Source: Trebonia sp963771985
GTDB taxonomy: Bacteria > Actinomycetota > Actinomycetes > Streptosporangiales > Streptosporangiaceae
Direction: 5' to 3'
Length of the DNA: 64,000 nt
NCBI GenBank assembly: GCA_963771985.1
Contig: CAVYVO010000003.1
Location: 124,001-188,000, forward strand
The notes under the pieces were generated by a model. That model was not told where the DNA came from, did no database searches, and saw only the letters and a program-made list of their open reading frames with translations. The translations under genes were made by a program, and so were the position numbers. Positions 25,602 to 34,199 of the stretch are shown one piece after another. Each line of letters opens with the position of its first letter. Positions within the stretch are counted from its first letter, which is position 1.

Positions 25602-26195
25602 TCAGGACGTCGCACTGACGGGCACACGCCCCCGCCCTATCGTCGCGGCGGCGATTGCCATCCACGCGGACTGCAGCGAGGTGCCTGTCGGCAGGTTCAG
25701 TACCGAGTTAAGAGCGTACACCGTGAACCGGTACCCGTGGCTGTGCGGTCCCGGGCACGGCGGGTCGTAGGCGGCGCGGCCCGCGCTATTGCGCGCCTGG
25801 CGGGCCCCCGGCGGCAGCAGCCCCTCCTGGATGTCCGAAGTCGCGGGCTTGATGTCGAAAACGATCCAGTAGACGTACGGCGTGATCGGCGCGCTCGCGT
25901 CGTCGAACACGAGCGCGATGCTCTTCGTGCCGGGCGGCGCGCCGGCCCAGCCGAGCGGCGGGCTGAGCGCCTTGGGCGACGCGCACGTGTACCGCTGCGG
26001 CAGCACGTCCTGTTCGAGCGCGCTGCTGCTGACGGTCATCACGCTCGGCGCGGAGATCGTCAGGTCGCCGCCGAACACCCCGCACCCGGCCAGCGGCACG
26101 GCGCAGCCGATCGCGGCCCCGGCGACGGCCGCCCGCCGCGCGAGACGCGCCAGTCGTCCGCGGCGCCCGCGGCGCGCCAGCCCCGTCCCGTCCAC
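25602..26195 (-). CDS. YbhB/YbcL-type PEBP-family lipoprotein
   Basis: The 197-aa protein has a basic N terminus, a hydrophobic segment and a lipobox LAGC (Cys near residue 38), so it should be a membrane-attached lipoprotein. The mature part carries bacterial PEBP motifs: SPPLGW, ALVFDDASAP, YWIVFDI and YDPPCPGPHSHGYRFTVYAL. The biochemical role of bacterial PEBP proteins is poorly defined. The gene stands between the disordered-protein gene and a MocR regulator, all on the minus strand, with gaps of 214 and 31 bp. Confidence 0.88.
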   Translation of the reverse strand: MDGTGLARRGRRGRLARLARRAAVAGAAIGCAVPLAGCGVFGGDLTISAPSVMTVSSSALEQDVLPQRYTCASPKALSPPLGWAGAPPGTKSIALVFDDASAPITPYVYWIVFDIKPATSDIQEGLLPPGARQARNSAGRAAYDPPCPGPHSHGYRFTVYALNSVLNLPTGTSLQSAWMAIAAATIGRGRVPVSATS

Positions 26196-26226
26196 GTGTC
26201 ACCTCCCGGTGCCCGATCTTAGGGCC

Positions 26227-27660
26227 TCAGGCCCCGGCGAGCGCCGCGACCGCCGCGACCAGTCGCTCTGGCGGGAGCGCGAACGCGAGCCGCACGTGCC
26301 GGGCGCCGCCGCCGTCGGCGCTCAGCAGCCTGCCCGGCACCACCGCGACACCGCGCCGCAGCGCGGACTGCGCGAACGCGCTCGACTCCCGCCCCTCAGG
26401 CAGCCGTGCCCAGATCGTCAGCCCGCCGGACGGCGCGGCCCACCCCCAGCCCGGCAGCCGCGACCGCAGCGCCACCGCCATCGCCTCGTACCGCGGCCAA
26501 AGCCAGTCCGCCCGCCACTTGACGATCTCATCGTGCCGCCCGCCGACCAGCGCCGCCACGATCCCCTGCTGGTAGGCGGTGCTGCCGAGGTCCGCGGCCG
26601 CCTTGGCCGCGGCCAGCCGCGCCGCGATCCCCGCGGGCGCCCGCACCCAGCCGGCGCGCAGCCCGCCCCAGTACAGCTTGGACAGCGAGCCGACGGTCAC
26701 CAGGTTCGGCGCGTCCGGCTCATGAGCCGCCAGCGGGAACGGCGCGGGCGCGTCGGTCAGCGGCAGGTCCGCGAGCGTCATGTCATCGACGAACGTCACA
26801 TCCGGATGCCTTCCGGCGAGCGAAACGAGCGCCTGCCTGTCCGCGGCCGCGATGGTGCGCCCGGTCGGGTTCTGATGCGTCGGGATGAGGCAGACCAGCG
26901 ACGGGCTGTGCGCCGCGACGGCGGCGGCCAGGCGCGCGACGTCGCCCGGCGGCACACCGACGAGCCGGGCGCCCGCCTGGTGCAGCGCGTCGAGCATCCC
27001 GGGAAACGTGGGGTCCTCGGTGACGGCGGCCCGCCCGATCCCCGCCTCGGTGCGGATCAGCAGGTCAAGCGCCTGCTGCCCGCCGCTCGTGACCACCACC
27101 TGCTCCGGCGCGGTCGGCAGCCCGTGCCGCGCGGTCAGCATCTCCGCGACAGCGGCCCGCAGGTCCGGCAGCCCGTAGGGGTAGTAGCCGGTGCCCGCGG
27201 TCAGCGCCCGCCGCCGCGGCGCGCTCAGCACCGAGGCGGGGTCGTCGAGCGCCGCCGCCACCTGCGGCGCGCACTCCACCGCGGCCAGCGTCAGGTCGAT
27301 GGCGTCCGACGCCTCGAGCATGCTGGTGAAGAAGCCGTTCGCCCGGTGCGCGGCGGCCGGGGTGGTGCGGTGCGGCACGATCCGGGTGCCCGAACCCTGG
27401 CGGCTTTCCGCCATCCCGTCATCGCGCAGCAGCTGGTAGGCCATCGCCACCGTGTTGCGGCTCACCGACAGGGCGGCCGCCAGCTCCCGTTCCGGCGGCA
27501 GCCGCGTCCCGGCCGGCAGCGCCCCCGTATCGGCCAGCCGCCCGACCCGCCCCGCCAGCAGGCGGTACAGCGGCCCGTCGGCCACCGACCAGCGGCCGAG
27601 CAGGTCGGCGAGGGCGGGACCGCCGATCCGGGCCGGGGCACCGTTAATTGGCACTGTCAT
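26227..27660 (-). CDS. MocR-type regulator (GntR HTH fused to aminotransferase-like domain) 1
   Basis: The 477-aa protein joins an N-terminal GntR winged helix (LPPERELAAALSVSRNTVAMAYQLLRDDGM) to a fold-type I PLP domain with THQNPTG and the Schiff-base lysine in GSLSKLYWGGLRAGW. Such proteins usually control vitamin B6, GABA or amino-acid genes with PLP as a sensor. The ATG at 27660 is chosen. A dyad TTGGCA-N12-TGCCAA (27648-27671) straddles the start codon and may be autoregulatory. It diverges from the STAND-TPR gene. Confidence 0.9.
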   Translation of the reverse strand: MTVPINGAPARIGGPALADLLGRWSVADGPLYRLLAGRVGRLADTGALPAGTRLPPERELAAALSVSRNTVAMAYQLLRDDGMAESRQGSGTRIVPHRTTPAAAHRANGFFTSMLEASDAIDLTLAAVECAPQVAAALDDPASVLSAPRRRALTAGTGYYPYGLPDLRAAVAEMLTARHGLPTAPEQVVVTSGGQQALDLLIRTEAGIGRAAVTEDPTFPGMLDALHQAGARLVGVPPGDVARLAAAVAAHSPSLVCLIPTHQNPTGRTIAAADRQALVSLAGRHPDVTFVDDMTLADLPLTDAPAPFPLAAHEPDAPNLVTVGSLSKLYWGGLRAGWVRAPAGIAARLAAAKAAADLGSTAYQQGIVAALVGGRHDEIVKWRADWLWPRYEAMAVALRSRLPGWGWAAPSGGLTIWARLPEGRESSAFAQSALRRGVAVVPGRLLSADGGGARHVRLAFALPPERLVAAVAALAGA

Positions 27661-27671
27661 GGCAATGCCAA
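27648..27671. promoter_or_regulatory. Dyad at the MocR start codon
   Basis: TTGGCA (27648-27653) and TGCCAA (27666-27671) are separated by 12 bp and overlap the regulator start codon. A TGCCAACAATGCC arrangement adds a further half-site. It is a candidate operator by position only. Confidence 0.35.
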
Positions 27672-27805
27672 CAATGCCACGGCCGGGCGTCCCAGGGTGC
27701 TGGCGGTCGCCGCTGTGCCGTCCGCGCGAAGCCAACGGTCCGTTCGGGAAAATCTTTCCCATTAGTCCGAACGGAAGCGGCTGATTCCCTTGCCATACTT
27801 GCCTC

Positions 27806-30800
27806 GTGGGCGATGAGCTGGAACTGCCAGATGAGGTTTTCGGGTTCGGCAGCTGGCTGCTGTGGCTGGTCGCCACCCGGGCGACGGAGCTCGTGGACAA
27901 GGCCTACGAGACCGGCCCCGCCCGGCCGTCGCGGAAGTACGGGATGGCCGGCGGCCATCATGTCCCGACTCCGTCGCTGATCGCCTGGCTGCTGACGGCC
28001 GCGGAATCGGGTGTGCCCGTGGCGGATCTCGCCCGGCGCGATCCCGCGCTGGACGAGCGGCAGAAGGTGCTGCGCACGATGGTGAGTCGCGCGATCGCCG
28101 CCGAGCCGCAGGTGTTCAAGGACAGCTGGGTCCGCGATCTCGGGGCCGTGTGCGGGCTGAGCGACCCGGAGGTCAGCCTGCTGCTGGGCAGCCGGGGCGA
28201 CGGCGCCTATCCGGTCGACCCGGCGGCGCTGGCCACGGCGATCGAGCGGACCCTGCGAGCCCGCGCGCAGGCGCGCGGCGGACCTGGCGGCGCGGCCGCG
28301 GCCACCCGGACCCTGCCCCGCGACATCGCCGCGTTCACGGGGCGGTCGGCGGAGCTTCGCGAGCTCATAACGGCGGCCGGCGCGGCGGCGGACTCCGGTC
28401 CGCTGCCGCGGATCTACTCGATCGGCGGCATGCCGGGCGTCGGGAAGACGGCGTTCGCGATCCACGCGGCCCATCTGCTCGCGCCGCGCTTCCCCGACGG
28501 CCAGATCTTCGTCTCGCTGCACGGCCACACGCCCGCGCAGCGCCCGGCCGACCCGGCGGACGCCCTGGCCAGCCTGCTCCTGACGGTCGGCGTCACGCCT
28601 GGTCAGATCCCGCCGGGCAGCGAGCCCCGGATGGCGCTGTGGCGCGACCAGCTCGCGGGCAAGCGGGTGCTGCTCGTGCTGGACGACGCGGCCGGCCACG
28701 ACCAGGTCGCGCCGCTGCTGCCCGGCGAGTCGGCGTGCATGGTGCTGGTCACGAGCCGGCGGCGGCTGACCGCCCTGCCGGACGCGCACGCGATCAGCCT
28801 GGACACGCTGCCCGCGGATGAGGCGGCCGCGCTGTTCGTCCGGCTGGCCGGCCGCCCGGGGCTGTCCGCGCCAGACGCCGCGCCCGACGTCGCGGACCTC
28901 GTCCGGATGTGCGGGTACCTGCCGCTCGCGGTCGGCATGCTGGCCCGCCAGCTGCACCACCATCCGGCCTGGTCACCGGCGACCCTGGCCGCCGATCTCG
29001 CGGCCGCGCGGAGCCGGCTCAGCTTGATGACCGCGGAGAACCTGTCGGTGGCGGCCGCGTTCGGCCTGTCCTACGCGGGGCTCGCCGCCGGTCTCGCGGC
29101 GCTGTTCCGGCGGCTGGGGCTGTTCCCGGGCAGCGAGGTGGACGCCTGGGCGGCCGCCGCGCTCACGGACACGGACCCGGCGGAGGCCAGCCGGGGGCTC
29201 AACGCCCTGTACGACCACCACCTGCTGACCGAGCCGGCCCCGGGCCGTTTCCGGCTGCACGACCTGGTGCGCGAGTACGCCGCGGAGCTCGCCGCGACCG
29301 ACCCGCCGGCCGGCCGGGACGCGGCGATGGGGCGCCTGACGGACTACTACCTGCGCGCGGCGCGGGCGGCCGGCCGCCGCGTGACCAGCGGCCGGCGCCG
29401 GCCGGTCCCCGTCCCGGCCGCCGCGGCCGCGGTCTTCGCGCCCGAGTTCGCCGCCGAGGACGCGGCCAGCCGCTGGCTGGAAGCCGAGCGGCTGAACCTC
29501 GACGCCGTGATCAGGCACGCCGCCGGCGACCACCCGGCGCACGCGGTCGCCATCATGGCGGCGATCCACCAGTTCCTCGCGCGCGGCTACGGCGACCAGG
29601 GGACGCGGCTGGCCCGCCGCGTGCTGGCCGGCGCGGCGAGCACCGGCGACCTCCGGCTGCAGGGCTGGGCGCTCATCGACCTGGCCGCCTTCCAGCGCGG
29701 CGGCGGGGATCTGCGGGCGGCGGCGGGGGCCGCGACGCAGGCGCTCGCGCTCTTCGGGAAGGCCGGCGAGCGGGCCGGAGAAGCCGACGCGCGCCTCCTG
29801 GTCGGCTGGCTGCGCTACCTGACCGACGACTACGCCGAGGCCGCCGACAGCCTTAACCGGGCGCTGGAGCTGTACCGCGGCCTCGATGACTCCCTCGGCG
29901 AGGCGGAGGCCCTCAGCCACCTCGGTTACCTGGGGTACCTCACGGACAACTACTCCGAAGCCGCCGCCAGCCTGGAGCGGGTGATCAAGATCTGCGCCGC
30001 GCACGACGACGTGGCCGGTGAGCGGGGCGCCCTGAACCAGCTCGCGCTCGTGCAGCAGGAGACCGGCGACCTGCCGGCCGCCGCGGCGAGCTTCGGCAAG
30101 GCGCTGAGCCTGAGCCTGGCGATGCGCGACCGTCACGGCGAGGCGGCCGTGCGGACCAACCTGGGACGCCTGCAGTGCGTGACCGGAGAAGCCGCCGCGG
30201 CGCTGGCGACGCTGACGGCGGCGCTGGAACTGCACCAGGAGGTCGGCAACCGGCTCGGCGAGGCCACCGCGCTCAACTACCTTGGGCTCGCGCGGCGGCT
30301 GACCGGCGATCCCGCCGCGGCCGTGGCCAGCCAGCGGCGGGCCATCGACCTGTACCGCGACTGCGGCAGCCGGCTCGGCGAGGCCAACGCCTGGCAGGAA
30401 CTCGGCATGGCGCAGGCTGCCGCGGGGGAGCGGCCCGCGGCGTGGCTCAGCGAGGAGCGCGCGCTCGAGCTCTACCGCCAGATCGGGGAGACGGTCGGCC
30501 AGGCGGAGACGCTGAACAACATGGGCGATCTCCACCTGGCCGCCGACGACGGGCAGGCGGCCAGGGCCAGCTACGAGCGGGCCCTGGCGCTCGTCGCCGG
30601 CCTGACCGTGCCCGCGGAGCAGGCCCGCGCGCGGGACGGCATCGCGCGGGCCCGCGCGCTTGCCGCGAAATCGCGTACCTCCCCCGGCGGGGGCGGCGGG
30701 ACCCCGCCTCCCCCGCCGCCCCCGCGCTTATCCCCGCCTGATCGTGACCGAGAACCGGACGGCTACGGACCTGATTCTCGCCGCGCCGAGGGGTGCGGAG

Positions 30801-30838
30801 CCATGGCCCGGCGGTTGCACTCAGTTGCGCTGTCGTAG
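27806..30838 (+). CDS. STAND NTPase with TPR repeats (AfsR-like without SARP domain)
   Basis: The 1010-aa protein has three parts. Residues 1-165 form an unrecognised N-terminal domain that is not a SARP DNA-binding domain. Residues 170-520 are an NB-ARC-type NTPase with P-loop GGMPGVGKTAF, Walker B VLLVLDDAA, GxP-type CGYLPLAVG and a winged-helix end RFRLHDLVREYAAEL. From about residue 600 there are roughly eight TPR units with GEAEALSHLGYLGYLTDNYSEAA-like periodicity. STAND proteins are signalling switches that assemble on a trigger. The start is GTG at 27806. The Pro-rich tail (GGGGGTPPPPPPP) overlaps a strong GC hairpin at about 30685-30713 and may be read-through. Confidence 0.88.
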   Translation: MGDELELPDEVFGFGSWLLWLVATRATELVDKAYETGPARPSRKYGMAGGHHVPTPSLIAWLLTAAESGVPVADLARRDPALDERQKVLRTMVSRAIAAEPQVFKDSWVRDLGAVCGLSDPEVSLLLGSRGDGAYPVDPAALATAIERTLRARAQARGGPGGAAAATRTLPRDIAAFTGRSAELRELITAAGAAADSGPLPRIYSIGGMPGVGKTAFAIHAAHLLAPRFPDGQIFVSLHGHTPAQRPADPADALASLLLTVGVTPGQIPPGSEPRMALWRDQLAGKRVLLVLDDAAGHDQVAPLLPGESACMVLVTSRRRLTALPDAHAISLDTLPADEAAALFVRLAGRPGLSAPDAAPDVADLVRMCGYLPLAVGMLARQLHHHPAWSPATLAADLAAARSRLSLMTAENLSVAAAFGLSYAGLAAGLAALFRRLGLFPGSEVDAWAAAALTDTDPAEASRGLNALYDHHLLTEPAPGRFRLHDLVREYAAELAATDPPAGRDAAMGRLTDYYLRAARAAGRRVTSGRRRPVPVPAAAAAVFAPEFAAEDAASRWLEAERLNLDAVIRHAAGDHPAHAVAIMAAIHQFLARGYGDQGTRLARRVLAGAASTGDLRLQGWALIDLAAFQRGGGDLRAAAGAATQALALFGKAGERAGEADARLLVGWLRYLTDDYAEAADSLNRALELYRGLDDSLGEAEALSHLGYLGYLTDNYSEAAASLERVIKICAAHDDVAGERGALNQLALVQQETGDLPAAAASFGKALSLSLAMRDRHGEAAVRTNLGRLQCVTGEAAAALATLTAALELHQEVGNRLGEATALNYLGLARRLTGDPAAAVASQRRAIDLYRDCGSRLGEANAWQELGMAQAAAGERPAAWLSEERALELYRQIGETVGQAETLNNMGDLHLAADDGQAARASYERALALVAGLTVPAEQARARDGIARARALAAKSRTSPGGGGGTPPPPPPPRLSPPDRDREPDGYGPDSRRAEGCGAMARRLHSVALS

Positions 30839-30849
30839 GGTCGGATCTC

Positions 30850-31770
30850 GTGTCCAATCGTGAGCTGGTCGTTCTCGGCACGGCGAGCCAGGCGCCGACC
30901 CGGCGGCGCAACCACAACGGGTACTTCCTGCGGTGGGACGACGAGGGGCTGCTGTTCGACCCGGGGGAGGGAACACAGCGGCAGATGCTGTTCGCGGGCG
31001 TGACCGCGAGCCAGGTCACCCGGCTGTGCGTGACGCACTTTCACGGCGATCACTGCCTGGGGGTGCCGGGCGTGCTGCAGCGGATGGCGCTGGACCGGGT
31101 GACCCGCCCGGTGGAGGTGTATTACCCGGGGGAGAACGCGGAGGTGTTCGGGCGGCTGCGGCACGCGTCGCTGTTCCACGACACGCTGGACGTGCGCGAA
31201 CACCCGGTGGCGGCGGACGGGGCGATCGCGGATGTGCCCGCCTTCCAGCTGGAGGCGCGGGCGCTGTCGCACCTCGTGCCGGCCGTCGGCTACCGGCTGG
31301 CCGAGCCGGACGGGCGGCGGATGCTCCCAGCGGAGCTGGCCGCCCGCGGCATCGCCGGGCCGGACATCGGCCGCCTGCGGCGCGAGGGACGGCTGGCGGC
31401 CGGCGGCCGGGTGGTGACGCTGGAAGAGGTCAGCGAGTTCCGGCGCGGGCAGCGGTTCGCGTTCGTCATGGACACCCGGCTGTGCGACGCCGCGTTCGCG
31501 CTGGCCGACGGGGCGGACATGCTGGTCTGCGAGGCCACCTTCGCCGACGCGGACGCACGGCTGGCACATGCCTACGGGCACCTGACGGCCGGGCAGGCGG
31601 GCCGGATCGCGAGCGAGGCCGGCGCCCGGCTGCTCGTGCTGACGCACTTCTCGCAGCGCTACGACACCGGGCCGTCGGGCCGGCTCCGCGACGACGCGGC
31701 GGCCGCGTTCGGCGGGGAGATCGTGGTGGCGAACGACCTCGACCGGATAGCCGTGCCGAGGCGTGTATGA
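30850..31770 (+). CDS. rnz: Ribonuclease Z / metallo-beta-lactamase fold nuclease
   Basis: The 306-aa enzyme has the zinc motif THFHGDHCLGVPG, a later metal Asp in VMDTRLC, and the C-terminal His in LTHFSQRY. RNase Z matures tRNA 3' ends. The start is GTG at 30850 (VSNRELVVLG), 11 bp after the STAND gene stop; the frame extends upstream but without similarity. The stop overlaps the next gene's ATG (ATGA), so the two are co-translated. The length matches the bacterial short form. Confidence 0.92.
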   Translation: MSNRELVVLGTASQAPTRRRNHNGYFLRWDDEGLLFDPGEGTQRQMLFAGVTASQVTRLCVTHFHGDHCLGVPGVLQRMALDRVTRPVEVYYPGENAEVFGRLRHASLFHDTLDVREHPVAADGAIADVPAFQLEARALSHLVPAVGYRLAEPDGRRMLPAELAARGIAGPDIGRLRREGRLAAGGRVVTLEEVSEFRRGQRFAFVMDTRLCDAAFALADGADMLVCEATFADADARLAHAYGHLTAGQAGRIASEAGARLLVLTHFSQRYDTGPSGRLRDDAAAAFGGEIVVANDLDRIAVPRRV

Positions 31771-32321
31771 CCTCGGTACCGGGGATAGACATCCGGCTGC
31801 TTGACGGCGCCGGGGCGGCCTCGCTCGAAGACGACCTGCTCGCCCTCCACGAGGAGGTCTGCGGCCGCGACGGCGACGCCGGGTTCGCCAGGCGGCTACG
31901 GGTGTGGCGCCGTCAGCCGGGATTCGCGCTGGCGGTGGCCAGCCACGGCGGCTACCTGGTCGGCTACGCGGCGGGGATGGCGCTGCGGCCGTCCACCTCG
32001 TGGTGGAAGGACCTGACCACGCCGCTGCCGGCGGACGTCACCGCCGAACATCCCGGCCGCACCTTCGCGCTCACCCAGCTCCTGGTGCGCGCGTCGTGGC
32101 GGCGGCAGGGCATCGCCGCGGCCCTGCACGGCCTCCTGCTGGCGGGCCGTCCCGAGGAGCGGGCGACGCTGACCGTCGCGCCCGGCGCCACGGCGGCGCA
32201 GGCCGTCCTCCGGAAGTGGGGCTGGCGCAAGGTCGCGCGCGCCCGCGGCCCGGATCCGGCCGCGCCGGTCCTCGACGTTCTCGTCAAAGAGCTAGCCGCG
32301 GGCCCGCGCGGGAGGCCGTGA
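31767..32321 (+). CDS. GNAT-family acetyltransferase
   Basis: The 184-aa protein has the acetyl-CoA binding loop in LTQLLVRASWRRQGIAAALH (RRQGIA) and a C-terminal strand (RKWGWRKVARAR). The substrate is unknown. The start overlaps the RNase Z stop by 4 bp. A Trp-rich patch STSWWKDLTTPL before the CoA site is a possible substrate-contact region. Confidence 0.82.
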   Translation: MTSVPGIDIRLLDGAGAASLEDDLLALHEEVCGRDGDAGFARRLRVWRRQPGFALAVASHGGYLVGYAAGMALRPSTSWWKDLTTPLPADVTAEHPGRTFALTQLLVRASWRRQGIAAALHGLLLAGRPEERATLTVAPGATAAQAVLRKWGWRKVARARGPDPAAPVLDVLVKELAAGPRGRP

Positions 32322-32354
32322 GCCCGCGGCCGGTACCTTCCGAACCTGCTGGCC

Positions 32355-33317
32355 TCAGCAGGTTGGCGTCGGCGTCGGCGCCGGTGTCTCTGGCGTCACA
32401 CTGGCGACCCGCGCCACCGGCGACCGTGGCGCCGTCGGCTTCGCGGACGCTGACGCGCGTTCGCGCCGCGCGGCCGGGCTGCTCGCGGCGGTCCGCGATG
32501 GTGCCGCGGCTGCAGTGGTCGCCGTCGCTGGCGTGGGCGTGGGCGCGGGCGCCGCCGAACTGCCGGCGCCGTACATATCGGTGCCCGTTCCCTGGACCGC
32601 CCCCGGCTCGAGCCCGATGCCGCGCACCGTGGCCTGGTTGCCGAGCGTGTCGGTCAGCCTGATCGTGAAGGGGCCGGAGCCCGCGCCGGACTGGGCGATC
32701 CAGGCGTTGTAATTGGTGCGCGCGAGGTTCAGCCAGCCGCCGGAGGCGGTTTCCACCTGCACCGAGGCCAGCGCGTTCCCGGTGTTCATCACCACGAGGG
32801 CCAGCCAGTACTGCGACGACCCGTTCTTGACCACGAACGAGAGCGGCCCGGGGAGCGGCGGATCGGCGATGGTGCGATAGCTGACCGGGATGAGGCCCGC
32901 GGACAGCGGCGCGATCTGCGCGAACGCTGTCGCGCTCAGGTCGATGTGCCCGGTGGCGCACTCCGGGCACTGGTCGACCACCTTGACGCGGACCGACCCG
33001 TCCGGGCCGGTGACCTCCAGGTAGCTGCCGCACGGCGCGGCCGAGTCGTACTCAGACGGCGACAAGGCCACGTACAGGTTGTCGGGCGGCGGCCCTGGGT
33101 AGGAGCAGTTGCCGCCGCCGGATTGCAGCACATAATGCGTGGCGATCTGGCCGCTGCCGCCGGCCGCCGTCAGGACGGCCGCGCACGCGCGGCCGCTCGC
33201 CACCTGGTTCATGGCGACCGCGACCGCGATCACGGCGGCCACGATGGCGCCGCCGCCGATACCGAGCCGCAGCAACGTCCAGCGGCCTCTGGCGATGCGG
33301 TGACGGCCGGAAACCAT
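32355..33317 (-). CDS. Secreted bacterial expansin-like protein 1
   Basis: The 320-aa protein has an N-terminal hydrophobic segment (about residues 15-38), then a double-psi beta-barrel with NCSYPGPP, a Cys-linked region and VKVVDQCPECATGHIDLS, whose second Asp is the expected key residue. A CBM63-like domain follows (SYRTI ... VVKNGSSQYWLALVVMNTG), then an Ala/Pro/Thr-rich tail of about 70 residues ending in Cys. Expansins loosen plant or cellulose walls without cutting chains. It lies 14 bp after a paralogue. The Pro/Thr tail is missing from the paralogue. Confidence 0.9.
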   Translation of the reverse strand: MVSGRHRIARGRWTLLRLGIGGGAIVAAVIAVAVAMNQVASGRACAAVLTAAGGSGQIATHYVLQSGGGNCSYPGPPPDNLYVALSPSEYDSAAPCGSYLEVTGPDGSVRVKVVDQCPECATGHIDLSATAFAQIAPLSAGLIPVSYRTIADPPLPGPLSFVVKNGSSQYWLALVVMNTGNALASVQVETASGGWLNLARTNYNAWIAQSGAGSGPFTIRLTDTLGNQATVRGIGLEPGAVQGTGTDMYGAGSSAAPAPTPTPATATTAAAAPSRTAASSPAARRERASASAKPTAPRSPVARVASVTPETPAPTPTPTC

Positions 33318-33331
33318 GAGATACTTCGTGC

Positions 33332-34096
33332 CTAGTTGGCCGTGTGGCCGTACATGTAGGTCCGCGTGTGCTGCACGGCGCCAGGCTGGAGCACGATGCC
33401 GCTCACCGTGACCTGGTGATGGAGCTTGTCGGTGACCCGGATGGTGTACGGGCCGGGTCCGGCGCCCTGCTGCGCGATCCAGGCGTTCCAGTTGACGTGC
33501 GTGAGGTTCATCCAGTGCCCTGGCCCCGTTTTCACCTGGACGGAGGCCAGCGCGTTGCCGGTGTTGATCACGATGAGGGCCAGCCAGTACCGCGACGACC
33601 CGGGCTTCACCAGGAACGCGAGGGGTCCCGGGAGCGCCGGGTTCTTGATGGTGTAATACGAGACGTTGATGAGACCGGCCTTCAGCGGTGCCAGCCGGGC
33701 GAACGCCGGGAAGCTCAGGTCGATGTGCCCGGCCGCGCACTCCGGGCACTGGTCGATCACCTCGACGCGGACCTTGCCGTGCGGGCCGGTGACTTCCAGG
33801 TAGCTGCCGCACGACCCGGCGCTGTCGTATTCGGACGGCGACATCGCGACGAACAGCTGGTCAGCCGGCGGCCCCGGGTAGGAGCAGTTGCCGCCGCCGC
33901 TCCACAGCGTGTAGTGGGTGGCGATCTGGTGGCTGTGGCTGTCCGCCGACAGCGCGACCGCGCCGGCCCGGGCGGGTGCCGCCTGGCCGGTGCCGAGGGT
34001 GAGGGCGATGGCGGTCACGGCGGCCACGAGTGCACCGCCGGCCAGCCCGAGGAGGGTCAGGCGCGGTTTGCTGTAACGGTGACGACCGGAAGTCAT
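33332..34096 (-). CDS. Secreted bacterial expansin-like protein 2
   Basis: The 254-aa protein has the same two-domain layout as its downstream neighbour: an N-terminal anchor or signal segment, a barrel with GGNCSYPGPP and VEVIDQCPECAAGHIDLS, and a CBM63-like domain with YWLALIVINTGNALASVQV. It has no Pro/Thr tail. The two genes are a tandem duplication, 14 bp apart, and presumably one transcript. Both would act outside the cell on cellulose-containing walls. Confidence 0.9.
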   Translation of the reverse strand: MTSGRHRYSKPRLTLLGLAGGALVAAVTAIALTLGTGQAAPARAGAVALSADSHSHQIATHYTLWSGGGNCSYPGPPADQLFVAMSPSEYDSAGSCGSYLEVTGPHGKVRVEVIDQCPECAAGHIDLSFPAFARLAPLKAGLINVSYYTIKNPALPGPLAFLVKPGSSRYWLALIVINTGNALASVQVKTGPGHWMNLTHVNWNAWIAQQGAGPGPYTIRVTDKLHHQVTVSGIVLQPGAVQHTRTYMYGHTAN

Positions 34097-34199
34097 GACC
34101 TGGGAGTCTAGGGATTCCCAGGCTGCCCGGTAGGCATATTCCGGTTATTTATAACAACTGCGTCACTTCAGGCCCGCGAGCGGTCAGGCCCGCGAGCGG

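Noticed and set aside
30685..30713. GC hairpin as terminator of the STAND gene
   Set aside because: It lies before the annotated stop and has no T-tract; it could mark a lost natural stop but this cannot be shown.
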